Part shown: one piece after another, positions 1 to 12,184 of the stretch | Position numbering within the stretch: position 1 is the first letter of the stretch | Layout of the letters: the number at the start of each line of letters is the position of its first letter | Source of the DNA: Micromonospora sp. HK10 | Lineage (GTDB): Bacteria > Actinomycetota > Actinomycetes > Mycobacteriales > Micromonosporaceae | Direction of reading: 5' to 3' | Assembly (NCBI RefSeq): GCF_000982955.1 | Contig: NZ_KQ058783.1 | Span: 1 to 52,304 of the forward strand | DNA length: 52,304 nt | Program-made: the position numbers and the translations under genes | Notes under the pieces: generated by a model | Told to the model about the DNA's origin: nothing | Seen by the model: the letters and a program-made list of their open reading frames with translations, nothing else | Database searches by the model: none

Positions 1-2
1 AT

Positions 3-3668
<3,666 letters not shown>

Positions 3669-3709
3669 CGACGAGACCTGCCCGGTTGACGACGAGAAAG
3701 GACACTCCG

Positions 3710-4231
3710 ATGGGACCGATCCGGGTACGACCCGCCGAGCCTGGCGACCGCGAGCGGCTGGCGGAGCTGCACGGGCGCGAATGGGGCGGCCCGTACGTGG
3801 TGGTCCACGACACCCGCTATGACCTGCGGGAACTGCCCACCCTGGTGGCCGTGGACGGGGCGGGCGAGCTGGCCGGCGCGCTGGTCTACCGGCTGGACGC
3901 GGACGGGCTGGAGGTGGTGAGCCTGGCCGCCACCGGCCGCGGGCAGGGCGCCGGCACCGCCCTGCTGGCCGAGGCCGAGGCGGTGGCGGTGGCCGCCGGG
4001 GCGGACCGGCTGTGGCTGGTCACGACCAACGACAATCTCGCCGCGCTGCGGTTCTACCAGCGTCGAGGGCTGCGCCTGGTGGGGGTGGACGCGGGCGCGG
4101 TGGACCGCGCCCGCGCGCTGAAGCCGAGCATCCCGCTGGCCGGCGCCGACCGCATCCCGCTCCACGACGAACTGCGGCTGGAGCGGCGGCTGACGCCGGC
4201 TCAGGCGAGCTTGGTGAGCACTTCGTCGTAG
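3710..4231 (+). CDS. GNAT family N-acetyltransferase
   Basis: A 173-residue single-domain acetyltransferase. The acetyl-CoA loop appears as GRGQGAGTALL after a beta strand ending VVSLA, and the typical C-terminal NDNLAALRFYQRRGL motif follows. The start is ATG 3710, with GAAAGGA about 8 bases upstream; an in-frame TTG at 3665 would add 15 residues with no ribosome-binding site. It begins 41 bp after lhr and may be cotranscribed with it. Its last 31 bp overlap, tail to tail, the end of the lipoprotein gene on the other strand. The substrate cannot be told from sequence. Confidence 0.85.
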   Translation: MGPIRVRPAEPGDRERLAELHGREWGGPYVVVHDTRYDLRELPTLVAVDGAGELAGALVYRLDADGLEVVSLAATGRGQGAGTALLAEAEAVAVAAGADRLWLVTTNDNLAALRFYQRRGLRLVGVDAGAVDRARALKPSIPLAGADRIPLHDELRLERRLTPAQASLVSTSS

Positions 4232-4746
4232 CGCTTCCGCTCGGTGGTGGAGGTCCGGGTGCCCAGGTAGCTCAGCACCACCGCCCCCTTGCGGAAGGCG
4301 TCGCTGCCCCACATCTCGGTCTGGTTGGTGGCCGAGGCCTCGTCGGGGAAGACGTACACGGAGACGGCGTCGGTGGCGACCAGCTGCGCGCAGCCGATGC
4401 CCTTGCCGTCCGGCCCGCAGTCCTTCGTCCGGTCCCGGAGGTTCGGCACGGCCAGTCCGGCGGCCTTGAACGCGTCCACCACCCGCCGGGCGGACGGGGC
4501 GCTCTTGGCCTTCGTCGGCATGGTGAAGGGCGGGGTGGACGGGCTCTCCGTCGGTTTGCCCTTCGGGCGGCCCTCGGCGGCGTCCGGCGCCTCGTCCGGA
4601 GCGGCCGGGCTGGTCGCCGGCGCCTTGGACTGGCCGTCGGCCCAGGCTCCGCCGTCCCGGTCGGCGGAGTCCTTGCCGCAGGCGGTCAGCCCGAGGGCGA
4701 GGAGGACGGTGGCGGCGGTCGACAACAGGCGAAGGCGTTTCGTCAC
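4201..4746 (-). CDS. putative secreted lipoprotein, unknown function
   Basis: A 181-residue protein starting at GTG 4746. It opens with the basic residues TKRLRL, then a hydrophobic stretch ending in the lipobox LTAC, so it should be lipid-anchored on the outer face of the membrane. Residues 24 to about 75 are a Pro/Ser/Ala-rich linker. The remainder looks like a small folded domain with two cysteines (DCGPDGKGIGC) that could form a disulfide. I do not recognise a family. A weak -10-like CACACT lies six bases upstream of the GTG. The 3' end overlaps the GNAT gene on the plus strand by 31 bp. Confidence 0.75.
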   Translation of the reverse strand: MTKRLRLLSTAATVLLALGLTACGKDSADRDGGAWADGQSKAPATSPAAPDEAPDAAEGRPKGKPTESPSTPPFTMPTKAKSAPSARRVVDAFKAAGLAVPNLRDRTKDCGPDGKGIGCAQLVATDAVSVYVFPDEASATNQTEMWGSDAFRKGAVVLSYLGTRTSTTERKRYDEVLTKLA

Positions 4747-4834
4747 CCCGGAAGTGTGCCGGACGCCTCGGCCGGCACGGCACCGGCCGGTCGGTCGGTC
4801 GCGGATGCCGGTCCGGGGCGCCCGGCCCAGCCGC

Positions 4835-4840
4835 TAGCCT
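4835..4840 (+). promoter_or_regulatory. putative -10 box of a leaderless promoter
   Basis: TAGCCT lies six bases upstream of ATG 4847 and there is no ribosome-binding site, so transcription probably starts at the start codon. Confidence 0.5.
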
Positions 4841-4846
4841 GCCGGC

Positions 4847-5635
4847 ATGACCCGGACCGCCTGGATCTCGCTGACCACCGACTACGGCCTGACCGACGGA
4901 TTCGTGGCGGCCTGCCACGGGGTGATCGCCCGGATGGCGCCGGCTGCCCGGGTGATCGACATCACCCACCTGGTTCCACCGGGCGACGTCCGGCGGGGCG
5001 CCGCCGTCCTGGCCCAGACCGTGCCGCACCTGCCGTACGGCGTACACATCGGAGTGGTCGACCCCGGCGTGGGCACCGCGCGCCGCGGCATCGCCCTGGT
5101 CACCCCGGGCGGCCTGCTCGTCGGGCCGGACAACGGGCTGCTGCTGCCGGCGGCCACCGCGCTCGGCGGGGTCACCTCGGCCGTCGAGTTGACCGACCCG
5201 GGCTGGCTGGCGCCGCGAGTGTCCCGCACCTTCCACGGCCGGGACGTGTTCGCCCCGGTCGCGGCCCGGCTGGCCGGCGGGGCGACGCCGGCCGACGCCG
5301 GCCCCCCGGTGGATCCGGACACGCTGGTGCGGCTGCCGCCACCGGTGCTGCGCCGGATGGCCGGCGGGTTCACGGCCGAGGTGCTCACCGTCGACCACTT
5401 CGGCAACGTGCAGCTCGCGGCGGAGCCGGCGCTGCTCGACGAGGTCGGGGACCGGCCGCTGGTGGCCGACCAGCCGGCCGTGCGCGGGCGGACCTTCGGT
5501 GACGCCCCCGCCGGGGCGCTGGTGCTCTTCGCCGACTCCGCCGACCTGGTGGCGGTGGCGGTGCACGGGGGCCGGGCCGCCGACCTGCTCGGCCTCGTCC
5601 CCGGCGACCTGGTCACCGTCCGCGCGGGCGGCTGA
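4847..5635 (+). CDS. S-adenosyl-L-methionine hydrolase (DUF62, SAM hydroxide adenosyltransferase)
   Basis: A 262-residue protein of the fluorinase/chlorinase/DUF62 superfamily, full length. Conserved blocks are LTTDYGLTDGFV near the N-terminus, VVDPGVGTARR, GPDNGLL and FHGRDVF. The Asp-Arg-His triad typical of the SAM-hydrolysing members is present: Asp in VVDPGVG, the following Arg, and His in FHGRD. The Cl/F-specific insertions of true halogenases were not recognised. The likely reaction is SAM plus water to adenosine plus methionine. Its physiological role is unsettled for the family. It ends 46 bp before the Nei-type glycosylase and may share its transcript. Confidence 0.88.
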   Translation: MTRTAWISLTTDYGLTDGFVAACHGVIARMAPAARVIDITHLVPPGDVRRGAAVLAQTVPHLPYGVHIGVVDPGVGTARRGIALVTPGGLLVGPDNGLLLPAATALGGVTSAVELTDPGWLAPRVSRTFHGRDVFAPVAARLAGGATPADAGPPVDPDTLVRLPPPVLRRMAGGFTAEVLTVDHFGNVQLAAEPALLDEVGDRPLVADQPAVRGRTFGDAPAGALVLFADSADLVAVAVHGGRAADLLGLVPGDLVTVRAGG

Positions 5636-5681
5636 CCGCCGGCGGCGCGCGGGGCAGCGGGCGGTGCGGGAGGATGGGGAG

Positions 5682-6482
5682 GTGCCCGAAGGCGACACTG
5701 TCTGGAACACCGCGCGGGTCCTCCAGCGCGCCCTGGCCGGTGCCCGGCTCACCGGCTCGGAGTTCCGGGTGCCGCAGCTCGCCACCGCGGACCTGACCGG
5801 GTGGACCGTCCGCGAGTCGGCCAGCCGGGGCAAGCACCTGCTGCTCCGGCTCACCGCCGCGCCGGCGGCCGACGGGGCGGACTGGACGCTGCACTCGCAT
5901 CTGCGGATGGACGGCGCCTGGCGGGCGTACGCCCCGGGCGAGCGGTGGGCGGCCCGGCCGGCGCACCTGATCCGGGTGGTGCTCCGCTCCCCCGGCGCGG
6001 TCGCGGTCGGCTACCACCTGCACGAGCTGGCGCTGATCCCGACCGCCGAGGAGGGGTCACTGGTCGGCCATCTGGGGCCGGACCTGCTCGGGCCGGACTG
6101 GGACCCGGACGAGGCGGTCCGCCGGCTGGCCGCCCACCCGGACCAGACCATCGGCGAGGCCCTGCTGGACCAGCGCAACCTGGCCGGGGTGGGGAACCTG
6201 TACAAGTGTGAGGTGCTGTTCCTGCGCGGGCTCTCGCCGTGGACGCCGGTGCGGGCGGTGCCCGATCTGGCCGGCACGGTCACCCTGGCGCAGCGGCTGC
6301 TGGCCGCGAACCGGGGTCGCTGGGCGCAGAGCACCACCGGGTCGCTGCACCGGGGGCAGACCAGCTACGTGTACGGCCGGCGGACCCAGCCCTGCCGGCG
6401 CTGCGGCACCGCCATCCGCAAGGAGGAGCTGGGCGGCCGGGTCACCTACTGGTGCCCGGCGTGCCAGCCGGCCCGCTCCTGA
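5682..6482 (+). CDS. nei: Fpg/Nei family DNA glycosylase/AP lyase (Nei2-like)
   Basis: A 266-residue base-excision-repair glycosylase. The start is GTG 5682, which places the catalytic Pro at residue 2 and Glu at residue 3 (M-P-E-G-D), as the family requires; GGGAGGA lies just upstream. Other landmarks are a conserved Lys (RGKHLLL), the H2TH region with LLDQRNLAGVGNLYK, and a C-terminal zinc finger C-x2-C-x16-C-x2-C ending WCPAC. The PEGDTVWNT start fits the actinobacterial Nei2 branch rather than Fpg (MutM). It removes oxidised pyrimidines and nicks the abasic site. Its closeness to lhr matches the lhr-nei neighbourhood of other actinobacteria. Confidence 0.92.
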   Translation: MPEGDTVWNTARVLQRALAGARLTGSEFRVPQLATADLTGWTVRESASRGKHLLLRLTAAPAADGADWTLHSHLRMDGAWRAYAPGERWAARPAHLIRVVLRSPGAVAVGYHLHELALIPTAEEGSLVGHLGPDLLGPDWDPDEAVRRLAAHPDQTIGEALLDQRNLAGVGNLYKCEVLFLRGLSPWTPVRAVPDLAGTVTLAQRLLAANRGRWAQSTTGSLHRGQTSYVYGRRTQPCRRCGTAIRKEELGGRVTYWCPACQPARS

Positions 6483-6535
6483 CGCCGGTCCGGGCCGAAG
6501 ACCTGCTTCGCCTCGCTGACCGGGCGGCCCCACCC

Positions 6536-6549
6536 GTGGAAGTTCCACG
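6536..6549. promoter_or_regulatory. 15-base palindrome upstream of the oxidase-like gene
   Basis: CGTGGAAGTTCCACG (6535-6549, odd centre) lies about 160 bp upstream of ATG 6706, in the least GC-rich part of the 223-bp gap after nei. A short hairpin CGCCG-CCAAT-CGGCG follows near 6596. The gap has no other gene. The palindrome could be an operator; no regulator can be named. Confidence 0.4.
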
Positions 6550-6705
6550 AACCGCCAAGTTTCCCCCGAGAAACGGACGATTGGGTACTTCCCTCGCCGC
6601 CAATCGGCGTCGCATGCTGCGGTGGAGTGCTCACCGATCGTCAGCAGCGCGTACGCCCGGCACGCCGGGGTGGAGGGCGGGCGCGCCCCGATCCCGGGGA
6701 GAGCC

Positions 6706-9700
6706 ATGGCCCTGTTCCGCAGACTCCAGCGACCGGGCTGGGCGGACCGCGCCGCCCGGACCGCCGAGGACCACACGCCCACCGTGCCGGCCAGCCGCGG
6801 TGCCGGGGAGGAACCGGCAACCCCCGTGCCGGCCAGCCGCGGTGCCGGGGAGGAACCGGCGACCCCCGCGCCGGCCAGCCTCGATCCGGCCGCGGTGCCG
6901 CGCTGCTTCGGGCCGGTGCCGAACTTCGCCGGCTCGCCGCGGCCCGCGCTGGACCCGGCCGACCGCCCGGTGCCCGGCACCGGCATCCGCAAGTTCGTCG
7001 ACGCGCTGCCGCTGCCCGGCCCGCCCGGCAGCGACGGGCCGGGCGCCCGGCTGCCGGTCGCGGTGCCGGACACCATCACCTGGCCCGGCTGCGACTACTA
7101 CGAGATCGGGTTGCAGGAGTACGCGCAGCGGCTGCACCGGGATCTGCCGGCCACCCGGCTGCGCGGCTACCGGCAGCTCAACCTCGGCACCGATCCGGCC
7201 GGGCACAACACCGTCGGCCCGCCGGACCGGCCCTGGCACCTCGGCCCGATGATCATGGCCCGGCGCGGCCGGCCGGTCCGGATCAAGTTCATCAACCAGC
7301 TTCCCACCGGCCGGGCCGGCGAACTCTTCCTCCCGGTCGACGAGACGCTCGACGGGGCCGGAACCGGTCCGCTGGACGGGCCGGCGCCGTACCCGCAGAA
7401 CCGGGCCGTGCTCCACCTGGACGGCGCGCAGACCGGCTGGATCAGCGCCGGCAACCCGTGGCAGTGGGTGACCCCGGCCGGGGAGATCACCCCTTACCCG
7501 ACCGGGGTGGGCGTCACGCCGGTGCCGGACATGCCGCCGCCGGGGGCGGGCGCCACCACGCTGTACTTCCCGAACGAGCAGAGCGGCCGGCTGATGTGGC
7601 TGCGCGACAACACCCTCGGGCTGTCCCGGCTCACCGTCTACGCCGGTCAGCTCGCCGTCTACCTGCTCACCGACCCGGCCGAGGAGCGGCTGGTCGACGA
7701 GGGTGTGCTCCCCGCCGACCAGGTGCCGCTGGTGATCGAGGACAAGACCTTCGTGCCGGACGACGCGCAACTCGCCGCGGCGGACCCCACCTGGGACCGG
7801 GACCGTTGGGGCGCCAAGGGCAGCCTCTGGCACCCGCACGTCTACCAGCCGCGGCAGAACCCCTACCGGGGCACCGGCGGCAACCCCACCGGCCGCTGGG
7901 ACTACGGCCCCTGGGCCCACGACCCGGACGGCGGCGGCAGCCCATGGGTGGCCCCGGTGCCCAACCCGCACCACGATCCGGTCGCCGAACCGGACGAGCC
8001 GCCGCTCGCGCCGGGCGTGCCCCACCCGTCGGCGGTGCCGGAGGCGTACGGGGACACCCCGCTGGTCAACGGGGTGGCCTACCCGTACCTGGAGGTGCAG
8101 CCGCGGACGTACCGGTTCCGGATCCTCAACGCCTGCCCCGACCGCGGCCTCAACCTCCAGCTCTACCGGGCCTGCTCGGACGAGCCGATGTGGACCGACG
8201 ACGGCCGGCCCGCCGAACTGGAGGCCGGGGAGGTGCCGATGGTGGAGGCGGTACGGGCCGCGGGGCGGCCGGCGTACTGGCCCACCGACGGGCGGGAGGG
8301 CGGGGTGCCCGACCCGCGGGCGGCCGGCCCGGATCTGATCCAGATCGGCAACGAGGGGGGCCTGCTGCCCGCCCCGGTGCGGCTGGTGAACCGCCCGATC
8401 GGCTTCCGGTACGACCGGCAGGACCCGACCGCGCTCAACGTGGACGGGCACACCCTGCTGCTCGCCCCCGGCGAGCGGGCCGACGTGCTGGTCGACTTCG
8501 CCACCGTCCCGCCGGGCAGCACCGTGATCCTCTACAACGACTGCCCGGCGCCGCTGCCCCGGTTCGACCCCCGCTACGACCAGCACACCGACGCCCCGGA
8601 CCGGACCGCCACCGGCGGGCCGCCCACCACCCGGCCCGGGTACGGCCCGAACACCCGCACCCTGCTCCAGTTCCGGGTCGCCGGGACCCCGGCGCAGCCG
8701 TACGACCTGGCCCGGCTCGCCGCCCGGCTGCCCGCCGCGTACGCGGAGAGCCAGCGCCCGCCGATCGTGCCGCAGCCGGCCTACGACGCGGCCTTCGGCA
8801 CCCGGACGCCCCGGGAGACGCTGGTCCCGGCGCGCGCCACCACGGTCGAGTTCACCCCACCCGGCGCGGTCGCCCCGGTGACCCTGCCGCTGGCGGTGAA
8901 GTCGGTGGGGCAGGTCTTCGAGCCCCGGCACGGCCGGGCGGTGGGGCGGCTCGGCGTCGGGCACCCGCTCGCCGGCCCGGTCACCCCGGCCACCCTGCCG
9001 CTCGGGCCGGCCGACCCGGCCACCGAGGTGCTGTACGCCACCGATCCGACGGCGGCGCTGGGCGGTCCGGCCGACGGCACCCAGCTCTGGCGCATCGTCG
9101 GCGACGCACCGCGGACCCACCCGGTGCACGTCGAGGGCTGCGACGTGCAACTGGTCAACCGGGTCGGTTGGGACGGCACCATCCGCCCGCCCGAGCCGGG
9201 CGAACTGGGCTGGAAGGACACCGTCCGGGTCAACCCGCGGGAGGACGTGATCGTGGCACTGCGCCCCGTCCCGCCCAGCCTCCCCTTCAAGATCGGCGAC
9301 AGCGTACGCCTGCTCGACCCGACCCGGCCGGTCGGCGCGCGGCTGGACGCCAGCCCGGTCAGCCCGGTCGACGGGCGGCCCGCCACCGTGCTGAACCAGC
9401 TGGTCAACCTGGGCTGGGAGTACCGCTGGGGGACCCGCGCGGCGGGCCTGCGTGACCAGGGCATGAGCCGGCCGCTGGTGCTGCGGGTGGCGCCCAAGGC
9501 CCCGACCGGGCTCACCGCGGTCCCCGCGCCGGGCTCGGCCACCGCGCTGCCGGCCATCGCGCTGACCTGGACCGGCAACGGCAGCCGCCCGCCGGCCACC
9601 AGCCACCTGCTGCAGCGGGCCACCGACGCGGCGTTCGTGACCGGGCTGACCGAGATCACCGTGGCGGCCACCGCCACCCGGTACACCGACGCCACGGTGA

Positions 9701-10362
9701 CCCCCGGGGTGACCTACCACTACCGGATCCGGGCGGAGAACGCGGTGAGCTGCTCGTCCTGGTCGAACAGCGTCCCGGCGTCGGTGCGGCTCGCCGCGCC
9801 CGCGAAGCTGACCGCGGCGGTGCCGCCGGCCGCGCCGCTGCGGGTGGCGTTGCGGTGGGCCAACCGTTCCTTCGCCACCGGCGTCGACGTGCAGCGGGCC
9901 ACCAACCCGACGTTCAGCAGCGGGCCGGGCACCACCGCCATCATGGTCGGCGACGCCCACCTGGACCCGGCCGTCGCCCCGGACACCACCTACTACTACC
10001 GGGTGCGGACCACCTATCTGGGCGCCGCGTCCCCCTGGTCGACGGTCGCCACGGTGACCACCCCGCCCCGACCGGCCGCGCCGACCGGGGTGACCGCCGC
10101 GGCCAACGCGCCCGCACCGGACACCGCCACGGTCATTCTCAGCTGGTCGGCGACGCCCACCGGCGCCGGTGCCGGGTTCGTGGTGCAGCGCGCCACCGAC
10201 GCGGCCTTCGACCAGGAGGTGGAGACCTTCACGGTGACCGGTCGGGGGTTCACCAACACCGGGCTGGCCCGGGGCACCACCTACCACTACCGGATCCGGT
10301 CGTACAACGTCGTCGGCACCTCCGGCTGGACGGCGGTGACCGCCGTGCGCACCCCGGAGTGA
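6706..10362 (+). CDS. multicopper-oxidase-fold protein lacking most copper ligands, with three C-terminal FN3 domains
   Basis: A 1218-residue protein starting at ATG 6706 (GGGGAGAG upstream). Order: short N-terminus with a 14-residue repeat in tandem (about residues 27-54), cupredoxin-type oxidase region (about 90-925), and fibronectin III domains at about 930-1025, 1030-1115 and 1121-1218. The oxidase frame is clear (LSRLTVYAG, INRVGWDG-like VNRVGWDG, GMSRPL), but ligand motifs are degenerate: HxH is H237-L-D239; the WYHDH site is W298-L-R-D-N302; HPxHxH is H805-P-V-H808-V-E810; the HCHxxxH site is G909-T-R911 and L915. M920 at the axial position is kept. So at most three of ten ligand histidines and no type-1 cysteine remain, and laccase chemistry is unlikely. 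No signal peptide is visible. Each FN3 repeats a QRAT(D/N) motif. The role is unknown; a binding or structural scaffold is my inference. Confidence 0.8.
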   Translation: MALFRRLQRPGWADRAARTAEDHTPTVPASRGAGEEPATPVPASRGAGEEPATPAPASLDPAAVPRCFGPVPNFAGSPRPALDPADRPVPGTGIRKFVDALPLPGPPGSDGPGARLPVAVPDTITWPGCDYYEIGLQEYAQRLHRDLPATRLRGYRQLNLGTDPAGHNTVGPPDRPWHLGPMIMARRGRPVRIKFINQLPTGRAGELFLPVDETLDGAGTGPLDGPAPYPQNRAVLHLDGAQTGWISAGNPWQWVTPAGEITPYPTGVGVTPVPDMPPPGAGATTLYFPNEQSGRLMWLRDNTLGLSRLTVYAGQLAVYLLTDPAEERLVDEGVLPADQVPLVIEDKTFVPDDAQLAAADPTWDRDRWGAKGSLWHPHVYQPRQNPYRGTGGNPTGRWDYGPWAHDPDGGGSPWVAPVPNPHHDPVAEPDEPPLAPGVPHPSAVPEAYGDTPLVNGVAYPYLEVQPRTYRFRILNACPDRGLNLQLYRACSDEPMWTDDGRPAELEAGEVPMVEAVRAAGRPAYWPTDGREGGVPDPRAAGPDLIQIGNEGGLLPAPVRLVNRPIGFRYDRQDPTALNVDGHTLLLAPGERADVLVDFATVPPGSTVILYNDCPAPLPRFDPRYDQHTDAPDRTATGGPPTTRPGYGPNTRTLLQFRVAGTPAQPYDLARLAARLPAAYAESQRPPIVPQPAYDAAFGTRTPRETLVPARATTVEFTPPGAVAPVTLPLAVKSVGQVFEPRHGRAVGRLGVGHPLAGPVTPATLPLGPADPATEVLYATDPTAALGGPADGTQLWRIVGDAPRTHPVHVEGCDVQLVNRVGWDGTIRPPEPGELGWKDTVRVNPREDVIVALRPVPPSLPFKIGDSVRLLDPTRPVGARLDASPVSPVDGRPATVLNQLVNLGWEYRWGTRAAGLRDQGMSRPLVLRVAPKAPTGLTAVPAPGSATALPAIALTWTGNGSRPPATSHLLQRATDAAFVTGLTEITVAATATRYTDATVTPGVTYHYRIRAENAVSCSSWSNSVPASVRLAAPAKLTAAVPPAAPLRVALRWANRSFATGVDVQRATNPTFSSGPGTTAIMVGDAHLDPAVAPDTTYYYRVRTTYLGAASPWSTVATVTTPPRPAAPTGVTAAANAPAPDTATVILSWSATPTGAGAGFVVQRATDAAFDQEVETFTVTGRGFTNTGLARGTTYHYRIRSYNVVGTSGWTAVTAVRTPE
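6784..6880 (+). repeat. 42-bp in-frame tandem repeat
   Basis: Two copies (6784-6825 and 6826-6867) differ at one base, and a third partial copy follows. They code for a 14-residue unit, VPASRGAGEEPATP, in the N-terminal linker of the oxidase-like protein. Confidence 0.9.
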
Positions 10363-10374
10363 CCGGGCGGACGC

Positions 10375-11142
10375 TCAGGGGGTGCGCAGCGGCGCCGTGG
10401 GGCGCAGCTCGGCCAGCGCGGCGGCGACCCCGTGCAGCAGGTCGGTGGCCTCGGTGAGCCGGGCGGCGGCCGGGTACTCGGTGGCCGGGCGGGTGTCCTC
10501 GGCCAGGTAGCCGGCGGCGGCCACCACCAGCCGCTCGTACGCGTCGACCCCGCTCTCCAGCTGGGCGGCGAGGGTGGCGTGCACCTCGGCCAGCGGCCCG
10601 CGCGGCGCCAACCGGAGGGCCCTTTCGATGCTGGCCACCCGCCAGGCCAGTTCCCGCAGGGAGTGGTCGGCCTCGGTGGCCTCCCGCACCGCCGGCTCGG
10701 CCAGCCCGCTCAGCCGGCCGGCCATTCCGGCCAGGGTCAACGACGCTCGGTCCAGCCGGGCCCACGCCTCGCCGGCGGCGGTGCCGCGCAGCGCCACGCG
10801 GGACCGGACCCGGCGTACCTCGGCGAGGACGCCGGGACCGACGGGCAGCCGCTCGACGGCGGCGACCAGCCGGGCCCGGGAGCGGGCGGCGGCCTGGGCG
10901 GGGTCGAGGGCGGGCGGTGGCGGTGCGGCCGCGAGCGCCCGCAGATCGATCCAGCGCCAGGCGGCGAAGGCGATGGCGCTGCCCGCGGCGCCGGCCCAGG
11001 CCGCGTCCGGCAGGCCCAGCCCCGCGTACGGGGTGAGCACGGCGGCGGCGCCACCGAGGCCACCGGCCAGCACGCTCCACCGCCTCGCGGAGCGCCGCAG
11101 CCGGCGCAGTCGACGGAAGTGTCGGGCCCGTTCGTCCGCCAT
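10375..11142 (-). CDS. pspM: phage shock envelope stress response protein PspM
   Basis: A 255-residue protein with a very basic N-terminus (RRLRRLRRSARR), two adjacent hydrophobic segments at about residues 23-45 and 48-65, and a long alpha-helical, probably cytoplasmic, C-terminal part. Its position 16 bp downstream of pspA in the order clgR-pspA-pspM matches the mycobacterial operon, where PspM is the membrane partner that links PspA to the envelope. The start ATG 11142 has GGGAGA upstream. Identification rests on layout and context more than on a sequence motif. The gene converges with the oxidase-like gene, with only 12 bp between the two stops and no visible terminator. Confidence 0.78.
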   Translation of the reverse strand: MADERARHFRRLRRLRRSARRWSVLAGGLGGAAAVLTPYAGLGLPDAAWAGAAGSAIAFAAWRWIDLRALAAAPPPPALDPAQAAARSRARLVAAVERLPVGPGVLAEVRRVRSRVALRGTAAGEAWARLDRASLTLAGMAGRLSGLAEPAVREATEADHSLRELAWRVASIERALRLAPRGPLAEVHATLAAQLESGVDAYERLVVAAAGYLAEDTRPATEYPAAARLTEATDLLHGVAAALAELRPTAPLRTP

Positions 11143-11158
11143 CGTCGTCTCCCGTGGG

Positions 11159-12022
11159 TCAGCCGGTGGTGCTCTCGCCGGTGGGGCGCTCCCGGCTCAT
11201 GCTGGACCGGATCTCGTCGAGCCGGGCGGCCGCCGCCGGGTCGGCGGGGGCGCCCTGCCCCTGCCCGACGGCGGGTCGGTCCTGCCGGCCGCCGAGCTGC
11301 TCGCCGGCCATGCTCGCCCGGATCTGCTCCAGTCTCGCCGAGCCGGCCGTGTCCAGGGTCGCCTTCTGAATCTCCAGCATCCGGCCCTCGACGGAGTTGC
11401 CGGCCAGCTCGGCCCGGCCCATTGCGTCGGCGTACCGGCGCTCGATCCGGTCGCGGACCTCGTTCAGCGACGGCGTGCTGCCGGGGGCGGTGAGCGAGGA
11501 CATCGACTCCAGCGAGCGGGCCACGGACTCCTGCATCTTGGCCTGCTCCAGCTGGCTGAGCAGCTTGGTGCGCTCGGCCAGCTTCTGCTGCAGGATCATC
11601 GAGTTGTTCTCGACCGCCTTGCGGGCCTGGGCGGCCGCGCCGAGCGCCTGGTCGTGCAGCGTCTTCAGGTCCTCGGTGGCCTGCTCGGCGGAGACCAGCT
11701 GGCTGGCGAGCAGCTGGGCGGACTGCTCGTACCGCCCGGCCTCGGTCTCGTTCCCCTTGGCGCGGGCCTGGTCGGCCAGGACCAGGGCCTGCCGGGCGTT
11801 GGCCTGGAGCTGCTCGACCTCGGACATCTGCCGGGAAAGCTTCATCTCGAGCTGACGCTGGTTGCCGATCACCGCGGCCGCCTGCTGGACCAGGGCCTGG
11901 TGCTGCCGCTGGGCATCCTCGATGGCCTGCTGGATCTGCACCTTAGGGTCGGCGTGCTCGTCGATCTTCGCGCCGAAGAGCGCCATCAGGTATTTCCAAC
12001 CCTTGACGAACGGGTTCGCCAT
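11159..12022 (-). CDS. pspA: PspA/IM30 family membrane-stress protein
   Basis: A 287-residue, mostly coiled-coil protein. The N-terminal amphipathic helix and the signature [17 protein letters not shown] place it in the PspA/Vipp1 (ESCRT-III-like) family; heptad-rich helices run from about residue 25 to 220. The C-terminal tail is disordered and Gly/Pro/Ala-rich, ending [10 protein letters not shown]. PspA binds stressed membranes, forms large assemblies, and in actinobacteria also restrains ClgR. It is followed by pspM and preceded by clgR, with a 162-bp gap that probably holds its own promoter. Confidence 0.93.
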   Translation of the reverse strand: MANPFVKGWKYLMALFGAKIDEHADPKVQIQQAIEDAQRQHQALVQQAAAVIGNQRQLEMKLSRQMSEVEQLQANARQALVLADQARAKGNETEAGRYEQSAQLLASQLVSAEQATEDLKTLHDQALGAAAQARKAVENNSMILQQKLAERTKLLSQLEQAKMQESVARSLESMSSLTAPGSTPSLNEVRDRIERRYADAMGRAELAGNSVEGRMLEIQKATLDTAGSARLEQIRASMAGEQLGGRQDRPAVGQGQGAPADPAAAARLDEIRSSMSRERPTGESTTG

Positions 12023-12184
12023 TCCGCCCAGTCCCCTCAGTAGCGTCGCGTCACCTCGCCCCCGGTCGAGGGGCGGGCCGCGCGGTGTACCTCCATCGTC
12101 CCAGTCGGACGCCAGCCCGGCACCCGGACGACCCTGATCAACAGTACGCGGCGAACGCCACCGGAGGCCATCGCGCGCGTCCGG
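12023..12184 (-). promoter_or_regulatory. intergenic region clgR-pspA
   Basis: This 162-bp gap carries a GC hairpin CGCCCC-N7-GGGGCG at about 12058-12077 and a GGGGACTGGGCGG stretch before the pspA ATG. I could not find a convincing CGC-N5-GCG ClgR box. It may contain both a weak terminator and the pspA promoter. Confidence 0.3.

Noticed and set aside
6631..10287. A very long open frame on the minus strand opposite the oxidase-like gene
   Set aside because: It is the antisense shadow of a gene with GC-rich third positions; it has no domain and is rich in Arg, Gly and Pro, as chance frames are here.
12023..12184. ClgR binding box upstream of pspA
   Set aside because: The GTTCGCCGCG stretch does not have the CGC-N5-GCG spacing that I associate with ClgR.
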